The notes: generated by a model not told the origin, from the sequence alone. Positions 1-8,033 are shown, numbered from the stretch's first letter. The stretch is DNA of 47,990 nucleotides from an uncultured Pelagibacteraceae bacterium (GCA_902604525.1 CACKYY010000009.1:1-47990), one strand, 5' to 3'. A program made the numbers and translations.

Positions 1-67
1 TGCATTTTTTCAAATTATTGCCTTAATTTTTTGACCAATATGATTTATATCTATTTAAGTAAATGTT

Positions 68-268
68 ATGGGAATTCACTACGATTATAAGTCAACCAAA
101 GGTAATAAGCTTATGGAAAAGCAAGCTAAAAGAGAAAAGAAGCTTGCGGAAAAAAAAGCTAAACGTTTAGCAAAAGAAGGCCCAAAACCAGAAGATACAA
201 AAATAAAAGCTTTAGATCCCAACAAGCCAATATCTTTAGATTTTTTGACAAATCCAAACAAAGAATGA
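68..268 (+). CDS. small lysine-rich hypothetical protein
   Basis: A 66-residue protein that I do not recognise. Its middle (about residues 16-40) is a run of Lys, Glu and Ala that should form a charged helix, followed by a Pro-rich C-terminal third. There is no signal peptide or membrane segment. The start ATG has no Shine-Dalgarno. The stop overlaps the start of the next tiny ORF by 4 bases (ATGA), which suggests cotranscription with it and with dcd. The charge suggests nucleic-acid or ribosome contact, but that is inference. A TTGACC at 31-36 could be a -35 element, but no good -10 follows at normal spacing. Confidence 0.6.
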   Translation: MGIHYDYKSTKGNKLMEKQAKREKKLAEKKAKRLAKEGPKPEDTKIKALDPNKPISLDFLTNPNKE

Positions 269-366
269 GTTCTAAAGATAAAAATGAGCGTTTAAGTCAA
301 GCTCTTAGAAAAAACCTGAAAAAAAGAAAGATTTTCCAAAAAAAAACTAAGAAAAAAAATAAATAA
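265..366 (+). CDS. 33-residue basic protein, conserved-looking
   Basis: A short ORF found by reading the sequence between the upstream small gene and dcd. It encodes 33 residues, very basic, with a central [14 protein letters not shown] segment. That resembles, from memory, a family of tiny alphaproteobacterial proteins with an 'RLxxALRxNLxRRK' core, whose function is unknown to me. It overlaps the preceding stop by 4 bases (ATGA) and dcd by one base (TAATG). These tight junctions on both sides argue that it is a real, translationally coupled gene. No function is assigned. Confidence 0.55.
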   Translation: MSSKDKNERLSQALRKNLKKRKIFQKKTKKKNK

Positions 367-920
367 TGTCAGTTCTCTCAGATAAATGGATTAGAAAAAT
401 GTCCAAAGAATACAACATGATTTCACCTTTTGAGGAAAAACAAATAAGAGGTGAGTGTATTTCTTATGGACTTTCTTCTTTTGGTTATGACGCAAGAGTA
501 TCAGAAGAGTTTAAAATTTTTACAAATGTTAATTCTGAGATTGTTGACCCTAAAAATTTCAAACCAACAAATTTTGTGACCAAAAATTTATCTGAATGTA
601 TTATTCCGCCAAATTCATTTGTTTTAGCAAGAACTGTTGAAAAGTTTAAAATTCCAAATGATGTATTGGTCATTTGTCTTGGTAAATCAACATATGCAAG
701 ATGTGGGATCATTGTAAATGTAACCCCATTAGAGCCTGGGTGGGAAGGATATGTTACACTTGAATTTTCGAACACCACACCTTTACCTGCAAAAATTTAT
801 GCAAACGAAGGTGTTGCACAATTTATTTTCTTAAAAGGAAATGAAAAACCAGAAGTGACTTATGCAGATAGAAAAGGAAAGTATATGGGTCAAACTGGGG
901 TAACATTACCTAAAGTATAA
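366..920 (+). CDS. dcd: dCTP deaminase
   Basis: Deaminates dCTP to dUTP, feeding dTMP synthesis in the cytosol. The 184-residue length is normal for the family. The signature region is intact: [10 protein letters not shown] followed by the [18 protein letters not shown] core that contains the catalytic Glu, then a C-terminal [12 protein letters not shown] segment that closes over the nucleotide. It starts on an ATG sharing one base with the preceding stop (TAATG) and ends 2 bases before murA, so it belongs to the same transcription unit. A reverse-strand ORF over 485-778 is a shadow of this gene. Confidence 0.96.
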   Translation: MSVLSDKWIRKMSKEYNMISPFEEKQIRGECISYGLSSFGYDARVSEEFKIFTNVNSEIVDPKNFKPTNFVTKNLSECIIPPNSFVLARTVEKFKIPNDVLVICLGKSTYARCGIIVNVTPLEPGWEGYVTLEFSNTTPLPAKIYANEGVAQFIFLKGNEKPEVTYADRKGKYMGQTGVTLPKV

Positions 921-922
921 AT

Positions 923-2176
923 ATGCAAAGACTAGAGGTTCTTGGAGCGAATAAGCTCAAGGGACAAATAAATATTTCAGGATCGAAAAACGCATCACTA
1001 CCAATTTTGGCAGCGACATTGCTTTCAAAAAATAAAATAACTTTAAAAAATTTACCAAAAGTTAAAGATATAGAGACAATGATCAATTTACTTCAATCAT
1101 TGGGGTCAATTACCAAATTTACTAAACAAAGTCTTGTTATAGATAATTCTAAACAAAAAAAAGTTTTTGCATCTTATAATTTAGTAAAAACCATGAGAGC
1201 TGGAATATTAGTGCTTGGTCCATTACTTGCTAAGTTTGGCAACGCAAAAGTTTCACTACCAGGTGGTTGTGCAATTGGTACTAGACCTGTTGATATCCAT
1301 CTTAAAGCATTATCAAAACTTGGAGTTAAATTTAAAATTTTAAATGGATATGTTTATGCTAATGCTCCAAAAGGACTAGTAGGTACAACCATAAGTTTCT
1401 CAAAAATATCTGTTGGCGCTACAGAGAATTTAATTATTGCTGCTTGCTTTGCAAAAGGAAAAACTATTTTAAAAAATTGCGCAATTGAACCTGAAATAAA
1501 AGATTTAGTTAATTTTTTATTAAAAATGGGTTGCAAAATTAAATGGATTGGTAAACGTTCAATAAAAATCTCTGGAGTAAAGCAAATTAAAGACATTAGT
1601 TATTCAGTTATGTTTGATAGAATTGAAGCTGGAACATATTTGATTGCGGCAGCATTGACGGAGGGAAACTTACAAATAAAAAATGTGATACCTAAAATAA
1701 TCAAAACCGAAATTGATATTTTAAAGAAAATTGGTGCTAAAATAAAAGTTAATCACAATAAGATAAACATCTTGGGCAATAAAAAGATAAAAAATTTAGA
1801 AATTAAAACAGCTCCGTATCCAGGTTTTCCAACTGATTTACAGGCCCAAATAATGGTTTTGTTGTGCAAAGGAAATAAAAAATCAATAATAAAAGAGGAT
1901 ATTTTTGAAAATCGATTTATGCATGTTGCTGAACTAAACCGTATGGGTGCACAAATTTTAACTAAAGGAAACAAAGCTGTTGTTCAAGGAAACATAAATT
2001 TTGCACCTGCTGAATTAATGGCTACAGATTTACGAGCATCAGTTTCGCTAGTCCTTGCTGCTTTAACAGCTAAGGGAAAATCAATTATCAATAGAATTTA
2101 TCATTTAGATAGAGGTTATGAAAATATAGAAAAAAAATTAAAAAAGGTTGGGGCAAAAATACGCCGAGTAAACTAA
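923..2176 (+). CDS. murA: UDP-N-acetylglucosamine 1-carboxyvinyltransferase
   Basis: Catalyses the first committed step of peptidoglycan synthesis, transferring enolpyruvate from PEP to UDP-GlcNAc. The 417 residues are full length for the two-domain EPSP-synthase-like fold. The N-terminal SGSKNASLPILAA motif and the catalytic loop PGGCAIGTRPVDIH are present; Cys116 matches E. coli Cys115, so the common fosfomycin-sensitive Cys is retained. Other family motifs seen are YPGFPTDLQAQ and DLRASVSLVLAAL. The stop overlaps the next start as TAATG, and the murA-DUF2948-hisD-infA order is typical of alphaproteobacteria. Confidence 0.97.
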   Translation: MQRLEVLGANKLKGQINISGSKNASLPILAATLLSKNKITLKNLPKVKDIETMINLLQSLGSITKFTKQSLVIDNSKQKKVFASYNLVKTMRAGILVLGPLLAKFGNAKVSLPGGCAIGTRPVDIHLKALSKLGVKFKILNGYVYANAPKGLVGTTISFSKISVGATENLIIAACFAKGKTILKNCAIEPEIKDLVNFLLKMGCKIKWIGKRSIKISGVKQIKDISYSVMFDRIEAGTYLIAAALTEGNLQIKNVIPKIIKTEIDILKKIGAKIKVNHNKINILGNKKIKNLEIKTAPYPGFPTDLQAQIMVLLCKGNKKSIIKEDIFENRFMHVAELNRMGAQILTKGNKAVVQGNINFAPAELMATDLRASVSLVLAALTAKGKSIINRIYHLDRGYENIEKKLKKVGAKIRRVN

Positions 2177-2574
2177 TGGAAAAAAAATATCTAGCAAAAA
2201 TTATTGCAAACGATCAAGAGGGTTTACAAATGATTTCTGCATGCAGTGCTGGCGCAAAGGTAAAGGTTCTTGATATAAAATATCTTGCATTAAATAAAGT
2301 ATTTTTGCTCTCAATAGAGCGCACAAAAGTCGAATCTGGCCATGAAAATAAAAAAATCAATAGTATTTGTAGGTTTGATTTCGTTGACAAAGTAAAATCT
2401 AAAAATATAGATCAGTCAAATCAGGAATTAGTTTTAGAATTAATTGGAATTGATTATTTGAAAAATAATACTGATTATGAAATAAGCTTAATTTTCAGTA
2501 ATAATGCGCACATTGCTTTGACTACAGAAACAATTGAAGTAAGACTAGAAGATCAAAATGAAATTAGGGACTAA
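2176..2574 (+). CDS. DUF2948 family protein
   Basis: A 132-residue protein of unknown function. I assign it to DUF2948 from its position between murA and hisD, where this family sits in many alphaproteobacteria, and from its general pattern: an N-terminal DQEGLQMISACSAGAKVKVLDI stretch, a central SICRFDFVDKV strand and a C-terminal VRLEDQNEIRD tail. It has no signal peptide or membrane segment. It is joined by one-base TAATG overlaps to murA upstream and hisD downstream, so its translation is likely coupled to both. Confidence 0.75.
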   Translation: MEKKYLAKIIANDQEGLQMISACSAGAKVKVLDIKYLALNKVFLLSIERTKVESGHENKKINSICRFDFVDKVKSKNIDQSNQELVLELIGIDYLKNNTDYEISLIFSNNAHIALTTETIEVRLEDQNEIRD

Positions 2575-3857
2575 TGAAAATATTAAATAATAATAATAAG
2601 AATTTTAATAATTCTTTAAATAAATTACTTTTACAGCGAAAAAAAAAGGTTCAATCTAGTTCTATTTCAGTGACCAGTATTGTTAGGGATGTTAAAAAAA
2701 ATGGTGATAAAGCTTTATTGAAATACGAAAAAAGGTTTAATCAAAACATAACTATTATTCCTAAGTCAACTCAAATTAATAATTCAATAAAATCTTTAAA
2801 TCAAAAAGTAAAAAAAGCAATTGATATTGCTTACAATAGAATTTACAAATTTCATTCTCTACAAAAATTCAAAAATATTTCGTTTATCGATAAGTTTAAA
2901 AATAAACTTGAATATAAATATTTACCAATAGACTCTGTTGCAATATATGTTCCAGGTTCTTCAGCATCTTATCCATCAAGTGTTTTAATGAATGCTGTTC
3001 CAGCAATTGTTGCTGGTGTTAAAAGATTAATAATGATTAACCCTGGTTTTAAAGGGAAGCAAAATCCAGCAGTTTTGTACGCAGCAAGAAAATGTAAAAT
3101 AAAAGAAATTTACTCTATAGGTGGCCCCTCTGCAGTTGCAGCTGCTGCTTACGGAACAAAAAAAATTAAAAAGGTTGATAAAATTGTTGGTCCTGGAAAC
3201 GCTTATGTGGCTGCAGCAAAAAAAGAGGTTTTCGGAGATGTTGGGATTGAAGGTATGATAGCTGGCCCTTCAGAGGTAACTATTGTTTGTGATAAATTTT
3301 CAAATCCTGAATGGGTTGCAAGTGATCTAATTGGTCAAGCAGAACACGATGATCTTGCTCAATGTATTTTAATTTCAAAAGATAAAAAATTGTTAGAAAA
3401 AGTAAAAATTGAATTAATTAAACAATTAAAAAAAATTCCAAGAGCATCTATGGCTAAAAAGAGTTTGAATAATAATGGAATTTTGATGTATGTAAATTCA
3501 GATAAAAAAATTATTGAGATTGTAAATAAAATTGCACCAGAGCATTTAGAGCTAAATATCCAAAATTATAAATCTTATGTTTCTAAAATTAGAAATGCTG
3601 GATCTATATGTTTAGGAAAATACGCTGTAATGGCAATGACAGATTATAATGTTGGTTCTAATCACGTTCTGCCGACAAATGGATCTGCAAAATATTCTAG
3701 TGGAATTAGTGTGAATGAATTTTATAAAAGAATTTCTTACATAAACCTATCAAAAAAGGGTATTGAAAGTCTTGGACCATCAGCTATAACACTTGCAAAC
3801 TATGAAGGGTTGGTCGGACATGCTCAATCGGTAATAAAAAGAATTAGGAGAAAATAA
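2574..3857 (+). CDS. hisD: histidinol dehydrogenase
   Basis: Catalyses the last two steps of histidine synthesis, the NAD-dependent, zinc-dependent oxidation of L-histidinol to L-histidine. At 427 residues it is full length. Recognisable segments are the [20 protein letters not shown] loop, the [16 protein letters not shown] nucleotide-binding region, MIAGPSE, the QAEHDD zinc ligands and the catalytic IAPEHLEL (Glu-His pair). It overlaps the DUF2948 gene by one base and ends 2 bases before the TTG start of infA. Further his genes (hisZ, hisG) lie about 3 kb downstream. Confidence 0.96.
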   Translation: MKILNNNNKNFNNSLNKLLLQRKKKVQSSSISVTSIVRDVKKNGDKALLKYEKRFNQNITIIPKSTQINNSIKSLNQKVKKAIDIAYNRIYKFHSLQKFKNISFIDKFKNKLEYKYLPIDSVAIYVPGSSASYPSSVLMNAVPAIVAGVKRLIMINPGFKGKQNPAVLYAARKCKIKEIYSIGGPSAVAAAAYGTKKIKKVDKIVGPGNAYVAAAKKEVFGDVGIEGMIAGPSEVTIVCDKFSNPEWVASDLIGQAEHDDLAQCILISKDKKLLEKVKIELIKQLKKIPRASMAKKSLNNNGILMYVNSDKKIIEIVNKIAPEHLELNIQNYKSYVSKIRNAGSICLGKYAVMAMTDYNVGSNHVLPTNGSAKYSSGISVNEFYKRISYINLSKKGIESLGPSAITLANYEGLVGHAQSVIKRIRRK

Positions 3858-3859
3858 AT

Positions 3860-4075
3860 TTGTCAAAACAGGACTTACTGGAATTTAAAGGTAAAGTAAT
3901 TGATCTACTTCCAAACGCTATGTTTAGAGTTAAGTTAGAAAATGGACATACAGTTACAGCTCATACAGCAGGTAAGTTAAGAAAAAACAGAATTAGAGTT
4001 CTTCAAGGTGATAACGTGACTGTAGAAATGACACCTTATGACCTAACAAAAGGCAGAATAATCTTTAGAGGTTAA
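3860..4075 (+). CDS. infA: translation initiation factor IF-1
   Basis: IF-1 is a single OB-fold protein that binds the ribosomal A site during initiation. The 71 residues are the family's normal length, with [42 protein letters not shown] split across strands as usual. The start codon is TTG, 2 bases after the hisD stop; no in-frame ATG fits the conserved N-terminus. The tRNA-Phe gene starts only 6 bases after the stop, so the tRNA is probably excised from the infA transcript. Confidence 0.95.
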   Translation: MSKQDLLEFKGKVIDLLPNAMFRVKLENGHTVTAHTAGKLRKNRIRVLQGDNVTVEMTPYDLTKGRIIFRG

Positions 4076-4081
4076 AATCCT

Positions 4082-4156
4082 GCCTCGGTAGCTCAGGAGT
4101 AGAGCAGAGCCCTGAAAAGGCTTGTGTCGGAGGTGCGAATCCTTCCCGAGGCACCA
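4082..4156 (+). tRNA. tRNA-Phe (GAA), CCA encoded
   Basis: Folds by hand into a full cloverleaf: acceptor GCCTCGG/CCGAGGC, D stem GCTC/GAGC, anticodon stem GAGCC/GGCTT with loop CTGAAAA (anticodon GAA at 4114-4116), T stem GGAGG/CCTTC with one G-T pair and loop TGCGAAT. The discriminator is A4153 and CCA is genomically encoded. It begins 6 bases after infA and has no promoter of its own that I can see in that gap. Confidence 0.96.
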
Positions 4157-4206
4157 CCATCTACTTTTCGTCTTGAAATAATTAAAAAAAAAATTAACCT
4201 ATTTAC

Positions 4207-4212
4207 TATAAT
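4207..4212 (+). promoter_or_regulatory. candidate -10 box for the cold-shock gene
   Basis: A perfect TATAAT lies about 26 bases upstream of the cold-shock ATG. There is no convincing -35 at 16-18 bases; a TTGAAA at 4173-4178 is too far (28 bases). It would give a leader of about 20 bases containing an AAAGGAC ribosome-binding site. Alternatively the gene is expressed from read-through of tRNA-Phe. Confidence 0.35.
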
Positions 4213-4238
4213 AAATAACAAAAGGACTAAGAAATAAG

Positions 4239-4451
4239 ATGAGTACACTAACTGGTAAAATTAAATGGTATAATGGAAAAAAAGGATATGGCTTTATTGA
4301 AAGAGACGATAAAGAAAAAGACGCCTTTGTTCATGCCTCCGCTGTAAAAGACGCTGGAATGAAATATCTTAATGAGGGTGATAAACTCGAATTTACATTA
4401 GAAGACGGTCCCAAAGGTCCTTCAGCAGTTAATTTAAAGAAAGTAGACTAA
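4239..4451 (+). CDS. cold-shock domain protein (CspA family)
   Basis: A 70-residue single cold-shock domain that binds single-stranded RNA or DNA as a chaperone. RNP1 is KGYGFI (residues 15-20) and RNP2 is DAFVHAS (28-34), both intact, preceded by the GKIKWYN aromatic strand. An AGGAC ribosome-binding site sits before the ATG. It lies 82 bases after tRNA-Phe and is followed by a nine-T run and a 230-base hairpin-rich spacer, so it is probably the last gene of its transcript. Which paralogue of the family it is cannot be told from the sequence. Confidence 0.93.
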   Translation: MSTLTGKIKWYNGKKGYGFIERDDKEKDAFVHASAVKDAGMKYLNEGDKLEFTLEDGPKGPSAVNLKKVD

Positions 4452-4468
4452 TTTTTTTTTAATATTTT

Positions 4469-4506
4469 AAGGACGTTTTATCTAATTAGACTAGATACAC
4501 GTCCTT
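4469..4506 (+). other. long two-part hairpin in the spacer after csp
   Basis: A 38-base near-perfect inverted repeat. The outer arms are AAGGACGT / ACGTCCTT (8 bp), then a small TT/C internal loop, inner arms TATCTA / TAGATA (6 bp) and a 7-base loop. It follows a T-run rather than preceding one, so it does not look like a simple intrinsic terminator for csp. It may be part of a small RNA or a 3' stabilising structure. Nothing in the 230-base spacer looks coding. Confidence 0.6.
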
Positions 4507-4601
4507 ACCAAATTAGCTCTTGCGTTATAGTAGTTTTTGTCTAAAAGACTGCTCATGATTATAAATATTACATTTAGAGAGACTTTAAGAAACACTCATA
4601 G

Positions 4602-4634
4602 AAATAGTTTCCATAGCCTATAGGCTATTTATTT
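4602..4634 (+). terminator. candidate intrinsic terminator with two competing stems
   Basis: The perfect 16-base palindrome ATAGCCTATAGGCTAT (4613-4628) gives a 6-bp stem with a TATA loop, followed by TTATTTAT. The right arm can also pair with an upstream AAATAG plus CC, giving an alternative hairpin (AAATAG/CTATTT, 4602-4607 with 4625-4630). It could end a transcript coming from csp before tRNA-His, or be an operator-like palindrome. The stem is short, so this call is moderate. Confidence 0.4.
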
Positions 4635-4681
4635 ATAATATAAATTTAAATCCACAGAAAAATAATATAAAAACAAGGGAT

Positions 4682-4756
4682 GCCTGGGTGGTGTAACGGT
4701 TAGCACGAAAGTTTGTGGAACTTTAAGTTTGAGTTCGATTCTCAGCCCGGGTACCA
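4682..4756 (+). tRNA. tRNA-His (GTG), no G-1, A73
   Basis: Cloverleaf by hand: acceptor GCCTGGG / CCCGGGT (with G-T at 1:72 and T-G at 4:69), D stem GTGT/GCAC, anticodon stem AAAGT/ACTTT with loop TTGTGGA (anticodon GTG), T stem TTGAG/CTCAG with loop TTCGATT, discriminator A, encoded CCA. The base at position -1 is T and position 73 is A, so the usual G-1:C73 identity pair of tRNA-His is absent. That is the form known from many alphaproteobacteria. The gene ends 4 bases before the hisS start codon. Confidence 0.96.
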
Positions 4757-4760
4757 AAAA

Positions 4761-6155
4761 ATGGATAAAGAAAATAAATTAGTACCTGGATTACCTTCAG
4801 GTTTTGAAGATCGTTGGAGTAATAAGCTTCTTCTTAAAAAGAAGCTAGTAAAAGCTATTGAGAAAAATTTTATCAAGTTTGGAGCTGAGGCTATAGAAAC
4901 ACCCTCGTTCGAAATTAGTGAAAATATAGGATCTTTTTTGGCTGAAGACGACACCAATCCTATGTCTAGTGTATTCTCATTCGAAGACAGAGAAAAAAAT
5001 ATTACTCTTCGATATGATCTATCTAGTCCACTTGCAAGATTTGTGGCTCAAAACAACCAAGAACTTCCATCAATTTTCAAACGATATCAAATTCAAAATG
5101 TTTTTCGTAACGAAAAAGCTGGAAATGGAAGGTATAGAGAGTTTACGCAAGCAGACTTTGATATTGTTGGGAATGTTGATCCAGCACAGGCAAATGCAGA
5201 ACTTTGTAATTTAATATCAAGTACATTATCAGATTGCGGTTTAAACAAAGATCAATTTACAATCAATGTAAGCAATAGAAAAATTGTGCAAGGTTTAATT
5301 AATGAATTAAAAATATCTGAAGAAAAACAAGTCAAAGTTATTAGAGCTATAGATAAATTGGATAAGCCAGGATTTGGACTAAAGGGAGTTGAAGATTTAT
5401 TGAAGAAAGAGAGAAAAGATCAAAGTGGCGCAATTACTAAAGGGGCTGATTTAACTGATCAACAAGCAGCACAAATATTAAATTTTTTAAAAATAAAAGA
5501 TTTAAAAGAATTAAAGCAAACTTTAAAAAATCAATTATCTCAGGAAGGAATAAATGAATTAGAAAATGTGTTTGGAATACTTGGATATGGTTTAAATTTA
5601 AATCAAGTTAAAACGAACTTTACGATTGTAAGAGGATTAGCTTATTATTCAGATTTCATTGTTGAAACAAATCTAAATTTCAAAGTCACTAATAACAAAG
5701 GTAAGGAAGTTGATATTGGCAGCGTATGTTCAGGTGGAGCCTATGCAAAACTCATATCAAGATTTAGAGGGGTTGATATTCCAGGTACTGGAATAAGTTT
5801 TGGTGTTGATAGATTATTGTTTGCTTTGATGCAATTAGATCAGATTAAGGTAGATAACCAAAAACCCGTTTTAATATGTGTAATGGATAAAAAATATTTA
5901 AAAAATTATTATGAATTAGTTGATCAATTAAGAGATAACAATATTAATGCTGAAATTTTTTTAGATAGTAAAAAAAACCTAGGTAAACAATTAACTTTTG
6001 CAAATAAAAGAGATTTATTAGTTGCAATTATTTGTGGTGAAAATGAATTTAAAGAAAACACGGTCACCATAAAAAATCTAAAAGGTATCAAGGGCCAAAA
6101 TAATCAAACAATTCCAAAAGAAGATTTAATCAATGAAGTCAAAAAACTTATCTGA
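4761..6155 (+). CDS. hisS: histidyl-tRNA synthetase
   Basis: Charges tRNA-His with histidine; class II synthetase. From the ATG at 4761 it is 464 residues. Motif 2 region FRNEKAGNGRYREFTQADFD, the histidine-binding RGLAYYSDFIVE loop (canonically RGLDYY) and motif 3 GTGISFGVDRLLFAL are visible, followed by a C-terminal anticodon-binding domain. The open frame extends back to 4713, but that would run through the tRNA-His gene, so 4761 is preferred. The bases before the ATG are the tRNA 3' end, leaving no room for a Shine-Dalgarno. It overlaps hisZ by 23 bases. Confidence 0.95.
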   Translation: MDKENKLVPGLPSGFEDRWSNKLLLKKKLVKAIEKNFIKFGAEAIETPSFEISENIGSFLAEDDTNPMSSVFSFEDREKNITLRYDLSSPLARFVAQNNQELPSIFKRYQIQNVFRNEKAGNGRYREFTQADFDIVGNVDPAQANAELCNLISSTLSDCGLNKDQFTINVSNRKIVQGLINELKISEEKQVKVIRAIDKLDKPGFGLKGVEDLLKKERKDQSGAITKGADLTDQQAAQILNFLKIKDLKELKQTLKNQLSQEGINELENVFGILGYGLNLNQVKTNFTIVRGLAYYSDFIVETNLNFKVTNNKGKEVDIGSVCSGGAYAKLISRFRGVDIPGTGISFGVDRLLFALMQLDQIKVDNQKPVLICVMDKKYLKNYYELVDQLRDNNINAEIFLDSKKNLGKQLTFANKRDLLVAIICGENEFKENTVTIKNLKGIKGQNNQTIPKEDLINEVKKLI

Positions 6156-7188
6156 AAAAATCCTTAGATCAGTAAAATCTAAGGGTTTTAAATATATTGA
6201 GCTACCATCAGTAATAGAGGCAAATCATATTGTTCAAAGATCAGGAGAGAACTTTAGGAAATTCATGTTTTCTTTCACAGATATAAATGGAAGAGAATTA
6301 TGTTTAAGACCTGACTTAACTATCGCTTCTTGTTTAAGATATTTAGAGGAAAATTTAAAAGGTAAAGAGAAAATCTTTTATTATGGCCAGGCCTATCGAA
6401 AAGTTGAAAGCAAAAAAAATAAAATTATTAGAAATCAAATTGGATTTGAAATTTTAGGGTCTAAAAATGAAAAAAAAGATGATAACGAAATCATAACCGC
6501 ATCATTAAAAATACTCAAAGATTTTAAATTTTCATCAGGCACTTTAACCATTGGAAACATTGAGATATTCAATTTACTTATTTCGAAATTAGATATTCCA
6601 AAAAGGTGGAAACTTAGATTATCAAGGCATTTTTGGAGAGAAGAGTATTTTAAGGACTTGCTAAAACGGTTAGAGACAAATTCAGATATTGATCCAACAA
6701 TAGTGGAAGTTGACAAAAAACGATATTTGAATTTACTCAAAGAAAATCCTGAAACTATGATTGCTGGAAGATCTGTTGGTGAAATCTTAAAAAGATTCAA
6801 TGCAAAGATTAAAGATCCACGACAAGCAAATAGAGGGAAAAAAGTATCTAAAATAATTAATTCTTTTTTAAAGATTAAGTGCCCCATCAGTAAAGCGGCA
6901 GAGGTATTAAATAATTTTTTTAAAAGTAATAGAATTAATTTAGCTGTGGATCAAAAATATTTTCCAATCTCACATAATAAAATTTCTAAACTTAATGTAG
7001 TTTTTGATGCATCTTTTGGAAGGCAACAAGAATATTATACAGGATTGGTTTTCAAGATTGATATTAAATCTAAATCAAAGAATATTAGTATTATCAGTGG
7101 TGGGCGTTATGATAAGCTAATATCTGACTTAGGATCAAAAAACCAAGTTGCAGCTGTGGGTGCAGCGCTTAACCTAAATTTCCAATGA
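6133..7188 (+). CDS. hisZ: ATP phosphoribosyltransferase regulatory subunit
   Basis: HisZ is a catalytically inactive HisRS paralogue that forms a hetero-octamer with short-form HisG and gives it histidine feedback control. The 351 residues carry the class II core: ELCLRPDLTIASCLRYL, the YYGQAYRK motif 2 remnant, and a C-terminal YYTGLVFKI...ISGGRYDKLISDLG segment. The anticodon domain of HisRS is missing, as expected. It begins inside the 3' end of hisS (23-base overlap) and overlaps the sulfotransferase by 4 bases (ATGA). A short hisG follows, consistent with the HisGS/HisZ system. Confidence 0.93.
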   Translation: MKSKNLSEKILRSVKSKGFKYIELPSVIEANHIVQRSGENFRKFMFSFTDINGRELCLRPDLTIASCLRYLEENLKGKEKIFYYGQAYRKVESKKNKIIRNQIGFEILGSKNEKKDDNEIITASLKILKDFKFSSGTLTIGNIEIFNLLISKLDIPKRWKLRLSRHFWREEYFKDLLKRLETNSDIDPTIVEVDKKRYLNLLKENPETMIAGRSVGEILKRFNAKIKDPRQANRGKKVSKIINSFLKIKCPISKAAEVLNNFFKSNRINLAVDQKYFPISHNKISKLNVVFDASFGRQQEYYTGLVFKIDIKSKSKNISIISGGRYDKLISDLGSKNQVAAVGAALNLNFQ

Positions 7189-8033
7189 TAATCTGGTTAG
7201 CTTCATATCCAAAAAGTGGAAATACTTGGTTAAGATCATTATTATCTAGCTATTATTTTTCAAGAAACGGCGAATTTAATTTTGAACTACTCAAAAAAAT
7301 TGATCAATTTCCAAGTGTTAATTATTTTAAGGATGACAAAGATTTATATTTAAAACCTGAAGACACTGCAGAAAAATGGCTAGATAAGCAAGCCGAAATA
7401 AATAAAGAAAAAAAATTACAACTATTCAAAACTCATAATGCAATCTGTAAAATAAACGGCAATAGATTCACAGATCCAAAAAATACCTTAGGTGGAATTT
7501 ATATAGTTAGAGACCCTAGAAATGTTGTTACTTCACTGGCAAACCACTATCAGATAACTATAGATGAGGCTTATGAGTTTATGAAAGATAGTAAAAGAGC
7601 AATTATTGAAAAAAAAGGCAGTAGATATTTAGGTTTTACAGCTTTATTTTCGTGGGATTTGCATATCGATAGCTGGCTAAGTTATGAAAATTTTCCAATT
7701 TTAGTTATCCGATATGAAGACTTACAATCTGAAACTTTTCAAACTTTAAAAAAAGTAGTTAGTTTTATTAAAGAAATATCAAAAAGTAATGAAAATTTTA
7801 ATCGATCTAAAGCAAAAGAAGCTGTCAAATCTTGTGAATTTGAAAAATTAAAAAAAATGGAAGAAAAGAAGGGATTTCAGGAAGCAGTATTTAAAAAAGA
7901 TAAATTAGAAAGAATCAAGTTTTTTAATTTAGGTAAAGAAAATAATTATAAAAATTTATTGAATACAAATCTAATAACACAAATGAATGAACTTTATAAA
8001 AAAAAATTATTGAAATTTAATTATGAATCATAA
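7185..8033 (+). CDS. sulfotransferase-domain protein inside the his operon
   Basis: A 282-residue cytosolic protein of the PAPS-dependent sulfotransferase fold. The 5'-phosphosulfate loop YPKSGNTWLR (residues 8-17) and the 3'-phosphate motif VRDPRNVVTSLANHY (from about residue 108) are both present; a HID segment and a VIRYEDLQ strand also fit the family. It is locked between hisZ (4-base overlap) and hisG (11-base overlap), so it is cotranslated with histidine genes although no histidine step uses sulfation. The acceptor substrate cannot be read from sequence. Base composition matches its neighbours, giving no sign of recent transfer. Confidence 0.88.
   Translation: MIIWLASYPKSGNTWLRSLLSSYYFSRNGEFNFELLKKIDQFPSVNYFKDDKDLYLKPEDTAEKWLDKQAEINKEKKLQLFKTHNAICKINGNRFTDPKNTLGGIYIVRDPRNVVTSLANHYQITIDEAYEFMKDSKRAIIEKKGSRYLGFTALFSWDLHIDSWLSYENFPILVIRYEDLQSETFQTLKKVVSFIKEISKSNENFNRSKAKEAVKSCEFEKLKKMEEKKGFQEAVFKKDKLERIKFFNLGKENNYKNLLNTNLITQMNELYKKKLLKFNYES

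Noticed and set aside
485-778. Reverse-strand frames opposite dcd, murA, accA-region, glcB and secA
   Set aside because: They lie wholly within well-supported genes, show no domains, and are expected by chance as antisense shadows.
4451-4460. T-run after csp as an intrinsic terminator
   Set aside because: No GC-containing stem precedes it; the strong hairpin lies after the T-run instead.
4713-4760. Longer hisS reading frame starting inside the tRNA-His gene
   Set aside because: The first 16 codons would be the tRNA anticodon and T arms. The ATG at 4761 gives a normal HisRS N-terminus.
7185-8033. Sulfotransferase as a recent horizontal insertion
   Set aside because: Codon and base use match neighbours, and the gene shares short overlaps on both sides, which argues for long residence.
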